A stretch of DNA of 59,803 nt from an uncultured Lachnospiraceae bacterium (GTDB lineage Bacteria; Bacillota; Clostridia; Lachnospirales; Lachnospiraceae), in assembly GCA_905197485.1 (NCBI GenBank), contig CAJJYZ010000012.1:1-59803 (forward strand), written 5' to 3'. This document shows positions 25,323 to 35,492 of the stretch, in pieces (within the stretch, counting starts at the first letter, position 1; every line of letters starts with the position of its first letter). A program made the position numbers and the translations under genes. The notes below the pieces were generated by a model. That model was not told where the DNA came from. It saw only the letters and a list, made by a program, of their open reading frames with translations, and did not search any database.

Positions 25323-26238
25323 AGTCGTTGACTCTTAGGAGTCGTAGATAATGATTTGCTTCTCTTAGAACATGGTCTGAGAGGAGCGGAAGGATGATAG
25401 AAGAAATTTCACATTCTGTAATTCCAATGGTAGTTTTTTGCTTAAAGTCACGAAACGTTTCTGTTTCGCATTCAGAACGATTGTTTATCTCTTCGGAGGT
25501 GCATTCCGCATGGGTTTCCTGTTCGGATGCAAGGTCCAACAGCTCTGCATACTGTTCTGCGAAAGTATTTGCCTGTACAATGTACTTGTTCTCGCATGGG
25601 TCTAGGAGTCCGCGTATAAAGAGTGCATGTTCCATCATGACATGATTCCAAAATGTCGAATCTGAATTCGCATGTTGGATTTCTCTACAATTTTCATGTT
25701 CTAAGCGCATCAGCTCTGTCCGGTAATATTCGGATTCGCATGACAGGTGATGAATCATGGCAGGATAAGCCGTTGTAAACATTCGGCAGGACTGTACATG
25801 GGTGTAGATAGTTTCCTGAAAACGGATGAATCCATCCAAAAGAACCCGGACTCTCTGATTCAGATGCTGGGTTTCCTGGGAAAGTTCCAAAGTGATATCA
25901 GGAGAGCAGGAGGAAGTCATCGTTTCTTCCATGCGCGTCAGCTTCTGGTTGATTGGAATACCGGTCAGCGATTCTGTCTGCTGTTCGGCAGTTAAGGTAC
26001 ACCCGGTGATGAATTCGCAGGAGTTTAGAGTCTCCGGTGAGAGAATCCCATCACTCAGGTGGATGGCGCGGGATAGAAGAAGTTCAAATTGCTGTTTGAA
26101 ACGAAGTGCGCCGCGCCCAAAATCTCCATTTACCGGAGAAAAACCAGCAGAGAGGAAAAGGGCATGTTCTTTCATAATTCGAAGAAAGAAGAGGTGAAGT
26201 TCCAGAGATGAGCGTGTATAAGCTTCTCTTTCCGTCAT
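25321..26238 (-). CDS. DUF2935 (hemerythrin-like, duplicated) protein
   Basis: 305 residues, all-helical. Two related halves each carry a histidine/acid pattern (RIMKEHALFLSAGF near residue 20 and HVMMEHALFIRGLL near 198), typical of DUF2935 proteins, which are ferritin- or hemerythrin-like metal-binding bundles. The role is unknown; an iron or stress link is only inferred from the fold. A CGGAGG ribosome site precedes the ATG. It is transcribed alone, against the tRNA genes. Confidence 0.75.
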   Translation of the reverse strand: MTEREAYTRSSLELHLFFLRIMKEHALFLSAGFSPVNGDFGRGALRFKQQFELLLSRAIHLSDGILSPETLNSCEFITGCTLTAEQQTESLTGIPINQKLTRMEETMTSSCSPDITLELSQETQHLNQRVRVLLDGFIRFQETIYTHVQSCRMFTTAYPAMIHHLSCESEYYRTELMRLEHENCREIQHANSDSTFWNHVMMEHALFIRGLLDPCENKYIVQANTFAEQYAELLDLASEQETHAECTSEEINNRSECETETFRDFKQKTTIGITECEISSIILPLLSDHVLREANHYLRLLRVND

Positions 26239-26391
26239 AAAGACCTCCGTAATCTATGATGTTATGCTTTACTATATGAAAAATTGCATAAAATGTGCAT
26301 AGAAAATAAAAAAGAAAAAGGAAATGTAAGTTTGTTGCAGAATATTATAAATAGGAACAATTGTTAGCAGGGATATGTGAGGTGATGGCCT

Positions 26392-27399
26392 ATGACGATT
26401 CGTGAGCAATTAGAAGAAAGAGAACTGGAATATTTGAGCCCGTATGCGGCGTTGAGCAGTAAGTCAAGGGGAAGGGAGCGGGAAGAGGAGCCATGTGATA
26501 TCCGTCCGGCATTTCAAAGGGACAGAGACCGTATTTTGCATTGTAAGTCTTTCCGGCGCCTGAAGCAGAAGACGCAGGTGTTTTTGCTGGCGAAAGGAGA
26601 CCATTACCGAACAAGGCTTACCCACACATTGGAAGTGTCGCAGAACGCGAGAACGATTGCGAAGGCGTTGCGATTGAATGAGGATTTGGTTGAGGCGATT
26701 GCGCTTGGACATGACCTTGGACATACCCCGTTCGGACATGCCGGGGAACGGGCATTGAATCGTGTCTGCCCGAATGGATTTAAGCATAATGAACAGAGTG
26801 TGAGGGTGGTAGAACGGTTGGAAAAGCAAGGAAAAGGGCTGAATCTTACGTGGGAAGTCCGGGACGGTATTTTAAATCATAAAACAAGTGGACGGCCATC
26901 CACGCTGGAAGGCGAGATTGTAAGACTTTCTGATAAGATTGCATATATCAATCACGATATTGACGATGCAATCCGGGGAGGCATCCTGAAACCGGAGGAC
27001 ATTCCGCTAAAATATCGTTCTGTCTTGGGAGATACAACCCGAATGCGTCTGAATACGATGATTCACAATGTGATTCGAAGCAGCGAAGAACAGGCGCATA
27101 TTGCGATGTCCGGAGAAGTAGAAGAAGCGACGAGAGAACTCCGGAAATTTATGTTCGAACATGTTTATTTGAATCCGCTGGCGAAAAGAGAAGAGCATAA
27201 AGCGGAAGAATTGATACAAAACCTGTATGGTTATTATATGGACCATATGGAGGAGCTCCCTGAAAATTATCTGGAAATGATAGACGAGGGAATGAGCACA
27301 AAAGAACAGGGAGTCTGTGATTTCATAGCGGGAATGACGGACGACTATGCAGTGAAAAAATTCCGGGAGCATTTTATCCCGGAAGGTTGGGAAGAGTAA
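26392..27399 (+). CDS. dgt: dGTP triphosphohydrolase-like HD protein
   Basis: 335 residues. HD-domain enzyme that converts dNTPs, classically dGTP, to deoxynucleoside and triphosphate. The metal-binding H...HD...D set is visible: RLTHTLEVSQ near residue 74, LGHDLGHTPFGHAGE near 107 and LSDKIAYINHDIDD near 183. The length is that of the shorter Firmicute type. It starts the conserved cluster dgt-dnaG-rpoD, with dnaG beginning 15 bp downstream. Confidence 0.9.
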   Translation: MTIREQLEERELEYLSPYAALSSKSRGREREEEPCDIRPAFQRDRDRILHCKSFRRLKQKTQVFLLAKGDHYRTRLTHTLEVSQNARTIAKALRLNEDLVEAIALGHDLGHTPFGHAGERALNRVCPNGFKHNEQSVRVVERLEKQGKGLNLTWEVRDGILNHKTSGRPSTLEGEIVRLSDKIAYINHDIDDAIRGGILKPEDIPLKYRSVLGDTTRMRLNTMIHNVIRSSEEQAHIAMSGEVEEATRELRKFMFEHVYLNPLAKREEHKAEELIQNLYGYYMDHMEELPENYLEMIDEGMSTKEQGVCDFIAGMTDDYAVKKFREHFIPEGWEE

Positions 27400-27414
27400 A
27401 AGGAGGAAACATCC

Positions 27415-29190
27415 ATGTATTATCCGGAAGAACTGATTGAGGAAGTGAGGTCCAGGAATGACATCGTTGATGTGATTTCCGGGTATGTGAAACTTACAAA
27501 AAAAGGAAGTTCCTATTTTGGATTGTGTCCGTTTCATAATGAAAAATCCCCCTCTTTTTCTGTGAGCAGGGAGAAACAGATGTATTACTGCTTCGGCTGC
27601 GGCGCAGGAGGAAACGTATTTACATTTGTGATGGAATACGAGAACTATACATTTGTGGAAGCTTTGAAAATGCTGGCGGAGAGGGTTGGAATCGATTTGC
27701 CTGAGATGGAATATTCAAAAGAGGCGAAGGAAAAGGCGGATTTGAAAACTTCGGTTTTGGAAGTGAATAAACTGGCGGCAAAGTATTACTACGCCCAGCT
27801 TAAGACAGAGCAGGGAAAACTGGCGCATACATATTTGACGAAGAGAAACTTGAGTGAGGAGACGATTACGGCGTTTGGACTCGGATATTCCAACAAATAC
27901 AGTGACGATTTATATCGATACTTGAAAACGAAAGGATATCGGGATGAAGTGATTGCAAAAGCAGGTCTCATTAGTGTGGATGAGAGAAAAGGTGTGTACG
28001 ACAAGTTCTGGAACCGGGTTATGTTCCCGATTATGGATGCAAACAGCAGGGTTATCGGATTTGGCGGACGTGTCATGGGAGACGGGAAGCCGAAATACTT
28101 GAATTCACCGGAGACGATTGTCTTTGATAAGAGCCGAAACCTGTATGGACTTCATCGTGCAAGAACGTCCCGTAAATCCTATTTTCTGATTTGCGAGGGA
28201 TATATGGATGTGATTGCGCTTCATCAGGCGGGATTTACCAACGCGGTAGCCTCCCTGGGAACGGCGCTGACGTCGGGTCATGCCTCGTTGATTAAGAGAT
28301 ATGTGAATGAAGTGTATTTGACATATGACAGTGACGAAGCTGGAACGAGAGCCGCGCTTCGGGCGATTCCGATTTTAAAGGAAGCAGGAATTACGGCAAA
28401 AATCATTCGGATGGACCCGTATAAGGACCCGGATGAATTTATAAAGAATCTTGGGGCAGAGGCATTCGAGGAGAGGATTCAAAAGGCGAGAAATGGGTTC
28501 ATGTTCAGCCTGGAGGTTTTGGAGCGAGAATACGATATGCATTCCCCAGAAGGAAAGACGGAGTTCTATCACGAGGCAGCGAAGCGTCTCTGCACGTTTG
28601 AAGAAGAGATTGAAAGAAACAACTATATCGAGGCGGTAGCGGAAGCCTACCATATCGGATATGAGAATCTGAGAAAACTGGTCGGCACGATGGCGGTGAA
28701 GACAGGGTTGGCAACGCCGGCAGTGAAACCGAAACAGTCGGTGAAAAAAGAGAGTCAGAGAGAGGACGGGAACATTACCTCACAGAAGGCATTGATTACA
28801 TGGCTTTTGGAAGATGAGAAGATATTTCAGCAGATTCGAAACTACATTACACCGAAGGACTTTACGGAGGAACTGTACACAACCGTTGCCGAACTTCTCT
28901 ATGAACAATATGAAGAAGGGGAATTGAATCCGGCAAAGATTATGAATCACTTCACCGATGAAGAAGAACACCGGGAAGTGGCATCGCTTTTTCACACGAA
29001 GATTAAAGAACTGACGACAAAAAGCGAACAGGAGAAAGCGTTGAAAGAGACGATTATCCGCGTGAAGCATCACAGCATTGAACATGCGACAAAGATGCTG
29101 GAACCTACAGATATTCAGGGATTGCAGAAGCTGATGGAGGCAAAGCGCGAATTGCAGAGCCTGCAAAAACTGCATATTTCTATTGAATAA
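27415..29190 (+). CDS. dnaG: DNA primase
   Basis: 591 residues, the usual size. The N-terminal CHC2 zinc finger is visible (CPFHNEKSPSF and YYCFGCG, about 38-64). The TOPRIM catalytic core follows (CEGYMDVIALHQAG near 262 and YDSDEAGTRAA near 305), and then a C-terminal DnaB-interaction domain. It makes RNA primers for lagging-strand synthesis. A GGAGG site precedes the ATG, and it sits between dgt and rpoD in the macromolecular-synthesis operon. Confidence 0.97.
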   Translation: MYYPEELIEEVRSRNDIVDVISGYVKLTKKGSSYFGLCPFHNEKSPSFSVSREKQMYYCFGCGAGGNVFTFVMEYENYTFVEALKMLAERVGIDLPEMEYSKEAKEKADLKTSVLEVNKLAAKYYYAQLKTEQGKLAHTYLTKRNLSEETITAFGLGYSNKYSDDLYRYLKTKGYRDEVIAKAGLISVDERKGVYDKFWNRVMFPIMDANSRVIGFGGRVMGDGKPKYLNSPETIVFDKSRNLYGLHRARTSRKSYFLICEGYMDVIALHQAGFTNAVASLGTALTSGHASLIKRYVNEVYLTYDSDEAGTRAALRAIPILKEAGITAKIIRMDPYKDPDEFIKNLGAEAFEERIQKARNGFMFSLEVLEREYDMHSPEGKTEFYHEAAKRLCTFEEEIERNNYIEAVAEAYHIGYENLRKLVGTMAVKTGLATPAVKPKQSVKKESQREDGNITSQKALITWLLEDEKIFQQIRNYITPKDFTEELYTTVAELLYEQYEEGELNPAKIMNHFTDEEEHREVASLFHTKIKELTTKSEQEKALKETIIRVKHHSIEHATKMLEPTDIQGLQKLMEAKRELQSLQKLHISIE

Positions 29191-29226
29191 GGATAAAATA
29201 AAAGCAAATGAGAGGATGGATACAAC

Positions 29227-30342
29227 ATGGAAGAACATATTGTAAAATTTGAAGAAAAACTAAAGGAACTCGTAGCGCTTGCGAAAAAGAAGAAAAATGT
29301 ATTGGAAATTCAGGAAATCAACGATGCGTTTGCGGAGATTGACCTGGATGCGGAGCAGATGGAAAAAGTATTTGAATTTCTGGAAGCGCAGAATATCGAT
29401 GTGCTTAGAATGAGCGACGATACGGACGATGTGGATGATGATATGGAGATTGTCATCACAGATGAAGACGAGATTGATGTGGAGAAAATCGATTTGTCTG
29501 TTCCGGAAGGCATCAGTATTGAGGACCCGGTTCGTATGTATCTGAAAGAAATCGGAAAGGTTCCGCTTCTGAGCGCGGATGAAGAGATTGAACTTGCAAA
29601 GCGTATGGCAGAAGGAGATGAGGACGCGAAGAAACGTCTTGCGGAAGCAAACCTTCGTCTTGTAGTCAGCATTGCAAAACGTTATGTAGGACGCGGAATG
29701 CTGTTCCTTGACCTGATTCAGGAAGGAAACTTAGGTCTGATTAAAGCGGTAGAGAAATTCGACTATGAAAAAGGGTTTAAGTTTAGTACGTATGCGACAT
29801 GGTGGATTCGTCAGGCGATTACGAGAGCGATTGCAGACCAGGCAAGAACGATTCGAATTCCGGTGCATATGGTAGAAACCATCAACAAATTGATTCGTGT
29901 ATCCAGACAGCTTTTACAGGAGCTTGGAAGAGAGCCGTCTCCGGAAGAGATTGCAGAAGAACTGGACATGCCGGTGGACAGAGTGCGTGAAATTCTGAAA
30001 ATTTCGCAGGAGCCGGTATCATTAGAAACGCCGATTGGTGAAGAGGAAGACAGCCATCTCGGAGACTTTATCCAGGATGATAACGTGCCGGTTCCGGCAG
30101 AGGCTGCCGCGGCAACCTTGCTGAAAGAGCAGTTGGATGAAGTGCTGAATACATTGACAGACAGAGAGCAGAAAGTATTACGTCTCCGTTTTGGTATGAA
30201 TGACGGGCGTGCAAGAACTCTGGAAGAAGTTGGAAAAGAATTTGACGTTACGAGGGAGCGTATCCGTCAGATTGAAGCAAAAGCGCTTCGCAAACTCCGT
30301 CATCCAAGCAGAAGCCGCAAGTTAAGAGACTACCTTGACTAG
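29227..30342 (+). CDS. rpoD: Primary sigma factor RpoD (SigA)
   Basis: 371 residues, like Firmicute SigA. An N-terminal acidic region 1.1 equivalent is followed by region 1.2 (DPVRMYLKEIG near 101), region 2 (GNLGLIKAVEKFDYEKGFKF and YATWWIRQAITRA near 177-205), region 3, and region 4 (TLEEVGKEFDVTRERIRQIE near 335). It directs RNA polymerase to the TTGACA/TATAAT promoters seen across this window. The gene follows dnaG and precedes trmK. Confidence 0.98.
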   Translation: MEEHIVKFEEKLKELVALAKKKKNVLEIQEINDAFAEIDLDAEQMEKVFEFLEAQNIDVLRMSDDTDDVDDDMEIVITDEDEIDVEKIDLSVPEGISIEDPVRMYLKEIGKVPLLSADEEIELAKRMAEGDEDAKKRLAEANLRLVVSIAKRYVGRGMLFLDLIQEGNLGLIKAVEKFDYEKGFKFSTYATWWIRQAITRAIADQARTIRIPVHMVETINKLIRVSRQLLQELGREPSPEEIAEELDMPVDRVREILKISQEPVSLETPIGEEEDSHLGDFIQDDNVPVPAEAAAATLLKEQLDEVLNTLTDREQKVLRLRFGMNDGRARTLEEVGKEFDVTRERIRQIEAKALRKLRHPSRSRKLRDYLD

Positions 30343-30351
30343 GAGACGCCT

Positions 30352-31047
30352 ATGGAACTTTCAAAGAGACTGAAAGCGGTCGCAGAGCTTGTGACGCCGG
30401 GGCAGAAAATTGCAGACATTGGAACAGACCATGCGTATATTCCGATTTGGCTTGTGGAGGAAAAGAGGGCAGTGTCTGCGATTGCCATGGATATTAATCA
30501 GGGGCCGCTTGCAAAAGCGAAAGAAAATATTGAACTTCATGGACTGAGTTCCTACATAGAGACGCGGCTTTCCGACGGGATGAAAAAGCTGTGTCCCAAT
30601 GAGGCGGATAGCGTGATTATCGCCGGAATGGGGGGAGGTCTTGTCATGAAGATTCTGGAGGATGTGAAAGAGAAGCCTCTTGGAATCCGAGAATGGATTT
30701 TGCAGCCCCAGTCGGAGCTTCGGCGGGTGAGAGAATACCTGCTTGCATCCGGCTATCAGGTGATTGCAGAAGACATGGTGTTGGATGAAGGAAAATTCTA
30801 TCCGATGATGAAAGTTATCCGAGGAGAAAAAGAGTCATACAGGGAAGAAGAACTTTGTTATGGAAAATTGCTGCTTCGGCAGAAACATCCGGTATTGGAA
30901 CTGTTTTTGAAAAAAGAGCTGACAATCAAAACAGGAATTTATGACAGTCTTTCGGAGGACTCCAAGGAAGGAATCCGAAAGAGAAAAGAAGAGTTGAAGA
31001 AAGAGATAGGGCTCATACAGGAGGCGTTGAAGGAATATGCTTTGTAG
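30352..31047 (+). CDS. trmK: tRNA (adenine22-N1)-methyltransferase TrmK
   Basis: 231 residues. SAM-dependent Rossmann methyltransferase that modifies A22 of tRNAs. The SAM site appears as IADIGTDHAYIP near residue 19, and IIAGMGGGLVMKIL near 83 is characteristic of TrmK. QPQSELRRVREYL is a further family motif. It starts 9 bp after rpoD and overlaps the next gene by 11 bp, as is common in Firmicutes. Confidence 0.92.
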   Translation: MELSKRLKAVAELVTPGQKIADIGTDHAYIPIWLVEEKRAVSAIAMDINQGPLAKAKENIELHGLSSYIETRLSDGMKKLCPNEADSVIIAGMGGGLVMKILEDVKEKPLGIREWILQPQSELRRVREYLLASGYQVIAEDMVLDEGKFYPMMKVIRGEKESYREEELCYGKLLLRQKHPVLELFLKKELTIKTGIYDSLSEDSKEGIRKRKEELKKEIGLIQEALKEYAL

Positions 31048-31810
31048 AGAAGTGATTGACAGGATAGAGGAAGTCTATCCGAGACACTATGCGATGAATT
31101 GGGATAACGTGGGACTTCTTGCAGGACGCATGGACAAGGAAGTGAAGAGAGTCTGGATTGCTCTGGACTTGACCGACGAGGTGCTGGACGAGGCGGTGAG
31201 ATGGAATGCAGATATGATTCTCACGCACCATCCGCTCATTTTCTCCCCGCTTCACAAAGTGACGGATGAAGATTTTATCGGGAAGAGGGTTGTAAAACTG
31301 ATACAGCACGATATCGCTTACTATGCCATGCATACAAACTATGATGTGCTTCGAATGGGAGAACTGGCGGCAGCGTTTTTGAACATGGAGCAGATAGAAG
31401 TATTGGAACCGGTGTCAGAAGACGGAAAAGGTATTGGGACAATCGGAAAGTTTGCGGAGAAGATGACGTTAGGGCAGTGTTGTAAGCTTGTAAAGGAAAC
31501 GTTCCGTCTGGACGCAGTCAAAGTGTTCGGAGAGAAAAATCAGGAAATTCAGACGGCTGCCGTCTGCCCGGGCTCTGGAAAGAGCGTTATCAACCAGGCG
31601 ATTCAAAAACATGCCGATGTTTTGATTACAGGGGATATCGGTCATCACGAAGGAATCGATGCGGTGGCAGAAAATCTGAATATCATAGATGCGGGACACT
31701 ATGGACTGGAACACATCTATATGGAAGATATGAAAGACTTTCTGCAGCAAAGAATTCCTGAGATGGAGATTCGCGTATCCGATTTAAAATCACCGTTTTG
31801 CATTTGTTAA
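31037..31810 (+). CDS. Nif3-like dinuclear metal protein
   Basis: 257 residues, the short Nif3/YqfO form without the inserted PII-like domain. Metal-binding positions are visible: ILTHHPLIFSP near residue 60, MHTNYDV near 97, TGDIGHHEG near 198 and DAGHYGLE near 220. The protein forms a toroid. Its physiological reaction is unsettled despite the old GTP cyclohydrolase I type 2 label. Start ATG 31037 lies within trmK, so translation is coupled. Confidence 0.88.
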   Translation: MLCREVIDRIEEVYPRHYAMNWDNVGLLAGRMDKEVKRVWIALDLTDEVLDEAVRWNADMILTHHPLIFSPLHKVTDEDFIGKRVVKLIQHDIAYYAMHTNYDVLRMGELAAAFLNMEQIEVLEPVSEDGKGIGTIGKFAEKMTLGQCCKLVKETFRLDAVKVFGEKNQEIQTAAVCPGSGKSVINQAIQKHADVLITGDIGHHEGIDAVAENLNIIDAGHYGLEHIYMEDMKDFLQQRIPEMEIRVSDLKSPFCIC

Positions 31811-31831
31811 GTAAAGAGAAAAGAGGGAAGT

Positions 31832-33502
31832 ATGATGGTGAAAGACATGTATACAGTATATATCGGGGATGAGGAAAAGGTATATGAGAAGGGAACCACG
31901 TATGAGGAGATTGCAAAAGAATACCAGGGACAATACGAGGAAGATATTGTGCTTGTATTTGCAAATGGAAAACTTCAGGAGCTTCCGAAGAAAATCAAAC
32001 AAGGATGTAAGATTGATTTTGTGACAACGGGAACTTCCGTCGGCATCGCAACATACCGGAGAAGTATGTGTCTTTTGCTTGTGAAAGCGATTTATGATGT
32101 GGCTGGAAGAGAAAACGTACAGAAGGTAAGGATTCAGTTCTCGGTAAGTAAGGGATACTATTGTACTGCCAAGGGAGATTTTCAGATTACGGAAGAATTC
32201 TTAATCCAGGTGCGGGATAAGATGCACCAGATGGTGGAAGAAGGAATCCCGATTAAAAAGCGTTCGGTTCATATCGACGACGCGCTTGCTCTCTTCCGAA
32301 AATACGGCATGTATGACAAGGAACGATTATTCCAGTATCGACGGGTTTCTTCTGTCAATCTCTACAGTATTAACGGGTTTGAAGACTACTATTACGGATA
32401 TATGGTGCCGAATACTTCTTATTTAAAGTACTTTGAGTTGTACGCTTATGATGAGGGATTTGTGCTGCAGATGCCGGAGAAAAAATCTCCGAAGGAAGTC
32501 CCGCCATTTTGCCCGCAGCATAAGTTGTTTGGAATCTTAAAGGAATCGACAAAATGGGGAGATATGGTGGATATCGAGACGGTCGGGGACTTGAATGACC
32601 AGGTGACAAAACGGGATGTGAGCGAAGTGATTCTTGTGCAAGAAGCGTTACAGGAGAAGAAAATCGCGGATTTGGCGGAAGAGATTGCGAAGAAATCAAG
32701 TGTGAAGTTTGTGCTGATTGCGGGACCGTCTTCTTCCGGAAAGACGACATTTTCACATAGACTTTCGATTCAGCTTCGGGCACAGGGGATGAATCCGCAT
32801 CCGATTGCGGTAGACAATTATTTTGTAGACCGGGAGAAGACGCCGAGAGATGAGAACGGAGACTACAACTTTGAATGTCTCGAAGCGATTGATATTGAAC
32901 TGTTTAACGAGAATATGACGGATTTGCTTGCGGGAAAAGAAGTCGCGCTTCCGACCTTCAATTTCAAGACGGGAAAACGGGAATACAATCTGCCGCCGAA
33001 GAGACTGAATGAGAACGATATTCTTGTCATCGAAGGGATTCATTGCCTCAATGACGCATTGACTTATCGCTTAAATTCGGAGAATAAGTTTAAAATCTAT
33101 ATCAGTGCGCTTACGCAGCTCAACATTGACGAGCATAACCGGATTCCTTCTACCGATGGAAGACTGCTTCGTCGAATTGTCCGGGATGCGAGAACACGCG
33201 GAACTTCCGCGAGACAGACGATTGCGATGTGGCCGTCGGTAAGAAGAGGGGAAGAAGCCAATATTTTCCCATATCAGGAGCAGGCGGACGCCATGTTCAA
33301 TTCGGCGCTTAACTATGAACTCGCTGTATTGAAACAATATGCAGAACCGATTTTGTTCGGCATCGATAAGGATTGCAAAGAATATGTAGAAGCGAAAAGA
33401 CTGTTAAAATTCTTAGACTATTTTGTCGGAATTAATGCGGAAAATATCCCGCAGAACTCCCTTCTTAGAGAGTTCGTCGGGGGAGGATGCTTCCATATTT
33501 AA
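31832..33502 (+). CDS. Nucleoside kinase with TGS and ThrRS-like N-terminal domains
   Basis: 556 residues. An N-terminal TGS-like domain (about 5-65) and a threonyl-tRNA-synthetase-like second domain (about 70-260) precede a uridine-kinase-type P-loop domain with Walker A AGPSSSGKTT near residue 292. The C-terminal part carries the LID-like region LLRRIVRDARTRG. This architecture is common in clostridia; the nucleoside substrate and the purpose of the synthetase-like part are unknown. A GAGGGAAG site precedes ATG 31832. The 3' end overlaps the converging pseudouridine synthase gene by 4 bp, leaving no room for a terminator. Confidence 0.88.
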   Translation: MMVKDMYTVYIGDEEKVYEKGTTYEEIAKEYQGQYEEDIVLVFANGKLQELPKKIKQGCKIDFVTTGTSVGIATYRRSMCLLLVKAIYDVAGRENVQKVRIQFSVSKGYYCTAKGDFQITEEFLIQVRDKMHQMVEEGIPIKKRSVHIDDALALFRKYGMYDKERLFQYRRVSSVNLYSINGFEDYYYGYMVPNTSYLKYFELYAYDEGFVLQMPEKKSPKEVPPFCPQHKLFGILKESTKWGDMVDIETVGDLNDQVTKRDVSEVILVQEALQEKKIADLAEEIAKKSSVKFVLIAGPSSSGKTTFSHRLSIQLRAQGMNPHPIAVDNYFVDREKTPRDENGDYNFECLEAIDIELFNENMTDLLAGKEVALPTFNFKTGKREYNLPPKRLNENDILVIEGIHCLNDALTYRLNSENKFKIYISALTQLNIDEHNRIPSTDGRLLRRIVRDARTRGTSARQTIAMWPSVRRGEEANIFPYQEQADAMFNSALNYELAVLKQYAEPILFGIDKDCKEYVEAKRLLKFLDYFVGINAENIPQNSLLREFVGGGCFHI

Positions 33503-34383
33503 GAGAAGAAGCATCTCATATCATCCGGGAGCGGCGCGGTGAATGTAAGAGGCGTGCCGTCTATTGGATGGGAAAAGGACAGACGGTAAGAATGAAGCGC
33601 CTGACGCTTGATATTCGAATAATCCGGATTGTAAAGGAAGTCACCCGGAAGAGGATGACCGATATATTTCATATGGACACGAATCTGATGGGTACGCCCT
33701 GTTTCCAGTCGTAAGGAGACGAGGGAGTACCCATTTTCGTATGCAAGCCTTTGAAAATGCGTGCGGGCAGCGTCTCCGGTTTCCGAATTTACTTCACGCT
33801 CGATAGTGGAACCGGAGACTCTTCCGATTGGCTGGTCAATGACGCCTTGTTCCGGGACAAGCCCTGTGGCAACTGCCAGATATTCCCGGTGAATCTCCCG
33901 ATTTTTCACCATATCGGATAGAAGGGAAGCGCTGTACATATTTTTGGCAAGAATCAAAAGGCCGGTCGTGTCCCGGTCTAACCGATTGATGCAGCGGTAT
34001 ACAAAGGGTTCTTTCCGCACATGATAAAGATATGCGACGGCGTTGGCAAGGGTATTGTCATAATTTCCCTGGGAAGGATGAATCGGCATTCCGGCTTGTT
34101 TATTGACAACCATAAGGTCCTCGTCTTCATAGATAATCTCAAGAGGAAGCGGGACAGGCACAATGTTGTCGGAAGTCTCTCCTTCGGTCAGCGTGAGAGT
34201 GAGCGAATCACGCTCGTGTAAGATATCCCGCACCCGTCCCCATTCCTGATTGAGAAGAATGCCGCGTTCGGTACGCTTTAAATGTGTAATAATCGGGGAA
34301 GAAAACCGCTGTTCTTTGAGAAAAGAAAGAAGCGGTTTCCCTTCGAATTCTTTTGGAATTGTATAATGAAAAATGCGGCTCAT
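33499..34383 (-). CDS. RluA-family RNA pseudouridine synthase
   Basis: 294 residues. The catalytic motif NRLDRDTTGLLILAK (Asp near residue 140) defines the RluA family, with an S4-like N-terminus and the family block ETGRTHQIRVHMKYIGHPLPGD near 230. It isomerises uridine in rRNA or tRNA; the exact site cannot be told. A GGAGACT site precedes the ATG. It lies 11 bp downstream of aroC on the same strand and probably shares its transcript. Confidence 0.92.
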   Translation of the reverse strand: MSRIFHYTIPKEFEGKPLLSFLKEQRFSSPIITHLKRTERGILLNQEWGRVRDILHERDSLTLTLTEGETSDNIVPVPLPLEIIYEDEDLMVVNKQAGMPIHPSQGNYDNTLANAVAYLYHVRKEPFVYRCINRLDRDTTGLLILAKNMYSASLLSDMVKNREIHREYLAVATGLVPEQGVIDQPIGRVSGSTIEREVNSETGDAARTHFQRLAYENGYSLVSLRLETGRTHQIRVHMKYIGHPLPGDFLYNPDYSNIKRQALHSYRLSFSHPIDGTPLTFTAPLPDDMRCFFS

Positions 34384-34394
34384 ACGGAAGTCTC

Positions 34395-35492
34395 CTATTG
34401 ATAAAAATCTTTGATACGCTCCATACGGGCGCTCATGTTCAGAAGCATCATATCCGCAACGGTGAGAGCTGCCATCGCCTCTACGACAACGACGGCGCGC
34501 GGCACAATAATCGGGTCATGACGCCCATGGATGACAAGGTCTGTGGATTCTCCGGATTCGTTGACAGTCTGCTGTGTCTGAGCGATGGAAGGCGTCGGTT
34601 TGAATGCAGCCCGGAAGACGAGTTCACTGCCATCACTCATTCCACCGAGAACACCGCCGGAATGATTGGTCTTTTTCGTGATATTTCCATGGTCAACTTG
34701 AAATGCGTCGTTATTAATGCTTCCTTTAGATGATGCCGCATCAAATCCATCTCCGATTTCAAATCCTTTGACTGCGCCGATAGAGAGAATGGCTTTTGCA
34801 AGATTCGCATCCAGTTTTTCGAAAACCGGCTCGCCGATTCCGGCAGGAAGATTCTGAATCCGGCATTCTACGATACCGCCGGAAGAATCCAGCTCTTTCA
34901 TACAATTTTCCAAGTATTCTTCCGCCTGTTTTGCGTAGGTAAGATTTGGCATGTATAATGGATTCTCATAAATGTCAGAATAACAGTATTGAGAAGCTGG
35001 AATGTGAATCGGTCCGACAGCTTTTGTGTAAGCAAGAATCTGAATCCCCAATTCTTTTAATAACTTGGCTGCGACTGCTCCTGCGGCGACACGACCGATA
35101 GTCTCGCGTCCGGAAGAACGGCCGCCTCCGCGATAATCGCGGAATCCGTACTTTTCGTGAAAGGTATAGTCTGCGTGTCCCGGCCGATAGCAGACAGCCA
35201 GATTGCCGTAATCTTTGGAGCGCTGGTCTTTGTTCCAGACGAGCAGGGAAATCGGAGTTCCGGTTGTCCGGCCTTCAAAAGTGCCGGAAAGAATCTCGAC
35301 TTTATCGCCCTCGGCGCGCTTGGTTGTGTAGTGACTTTGTCCCGGTTTTCTGCGGTCTAAGTATACCTGGATATCCTCTTCGGACAGGGGAAGCCCTGCC
35401 GGGCATCCGTCGATGACAACGCCGATTCCCTTTCCATGAGATTCTCCCCAGGTTGTGATTTTAAAAATTGTTCCATATGTTGAACCTGCCAT
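34395..35492 (-). CDS. aroC: Chorismate synthase
   Basis: 365 residues, the normal length. It converts 5-enolpyruvylshikimate 3-phosphate to chorismate with reduced FMN, the last shikimate-pathway step. Signatures seen: GESHGKGIGVVIDGCPAGL near residue 16, YRPGHADYTFHEKYG near 105, and DYRGGGRSSGRETIGRVAAGA near 122. An AAAGGA site precedes the ATG. It is isolated from other aro genes. Confidence 0.97.
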   Translation of the reverse strand: MAGSTYGTIFKITTWGESHGKGIGVVIDGCPAGLPLSEEDIQVYLDRRKPGQSHYTTKRAEGDKVEILSGTFEGRTTGTPISLLVWNKDQRSKDYGNLAVCYRPGHADYTFHEKYGFRDYRGGGRSSGRETIGRVAAGAVAAKLLKELGIQILAYTKAVGPIHIPASQYCYSDIYENPLYMPNLTYAKQAEEYLENCMKELDSSGGIVECRIQNLPAGIGEPVFEKLDANLAKAILSIGAVKGFEIGDGFDAASSKGSINNDAFQVDHGNITKKTNHSGGVLGGMSDGSELVFRAAFKPTPSIAQTQQTVNESGESTDLVIHGRHDPIIVPRAVVVVEAMAALTVADMMLLNMSARMERIKDFYQ

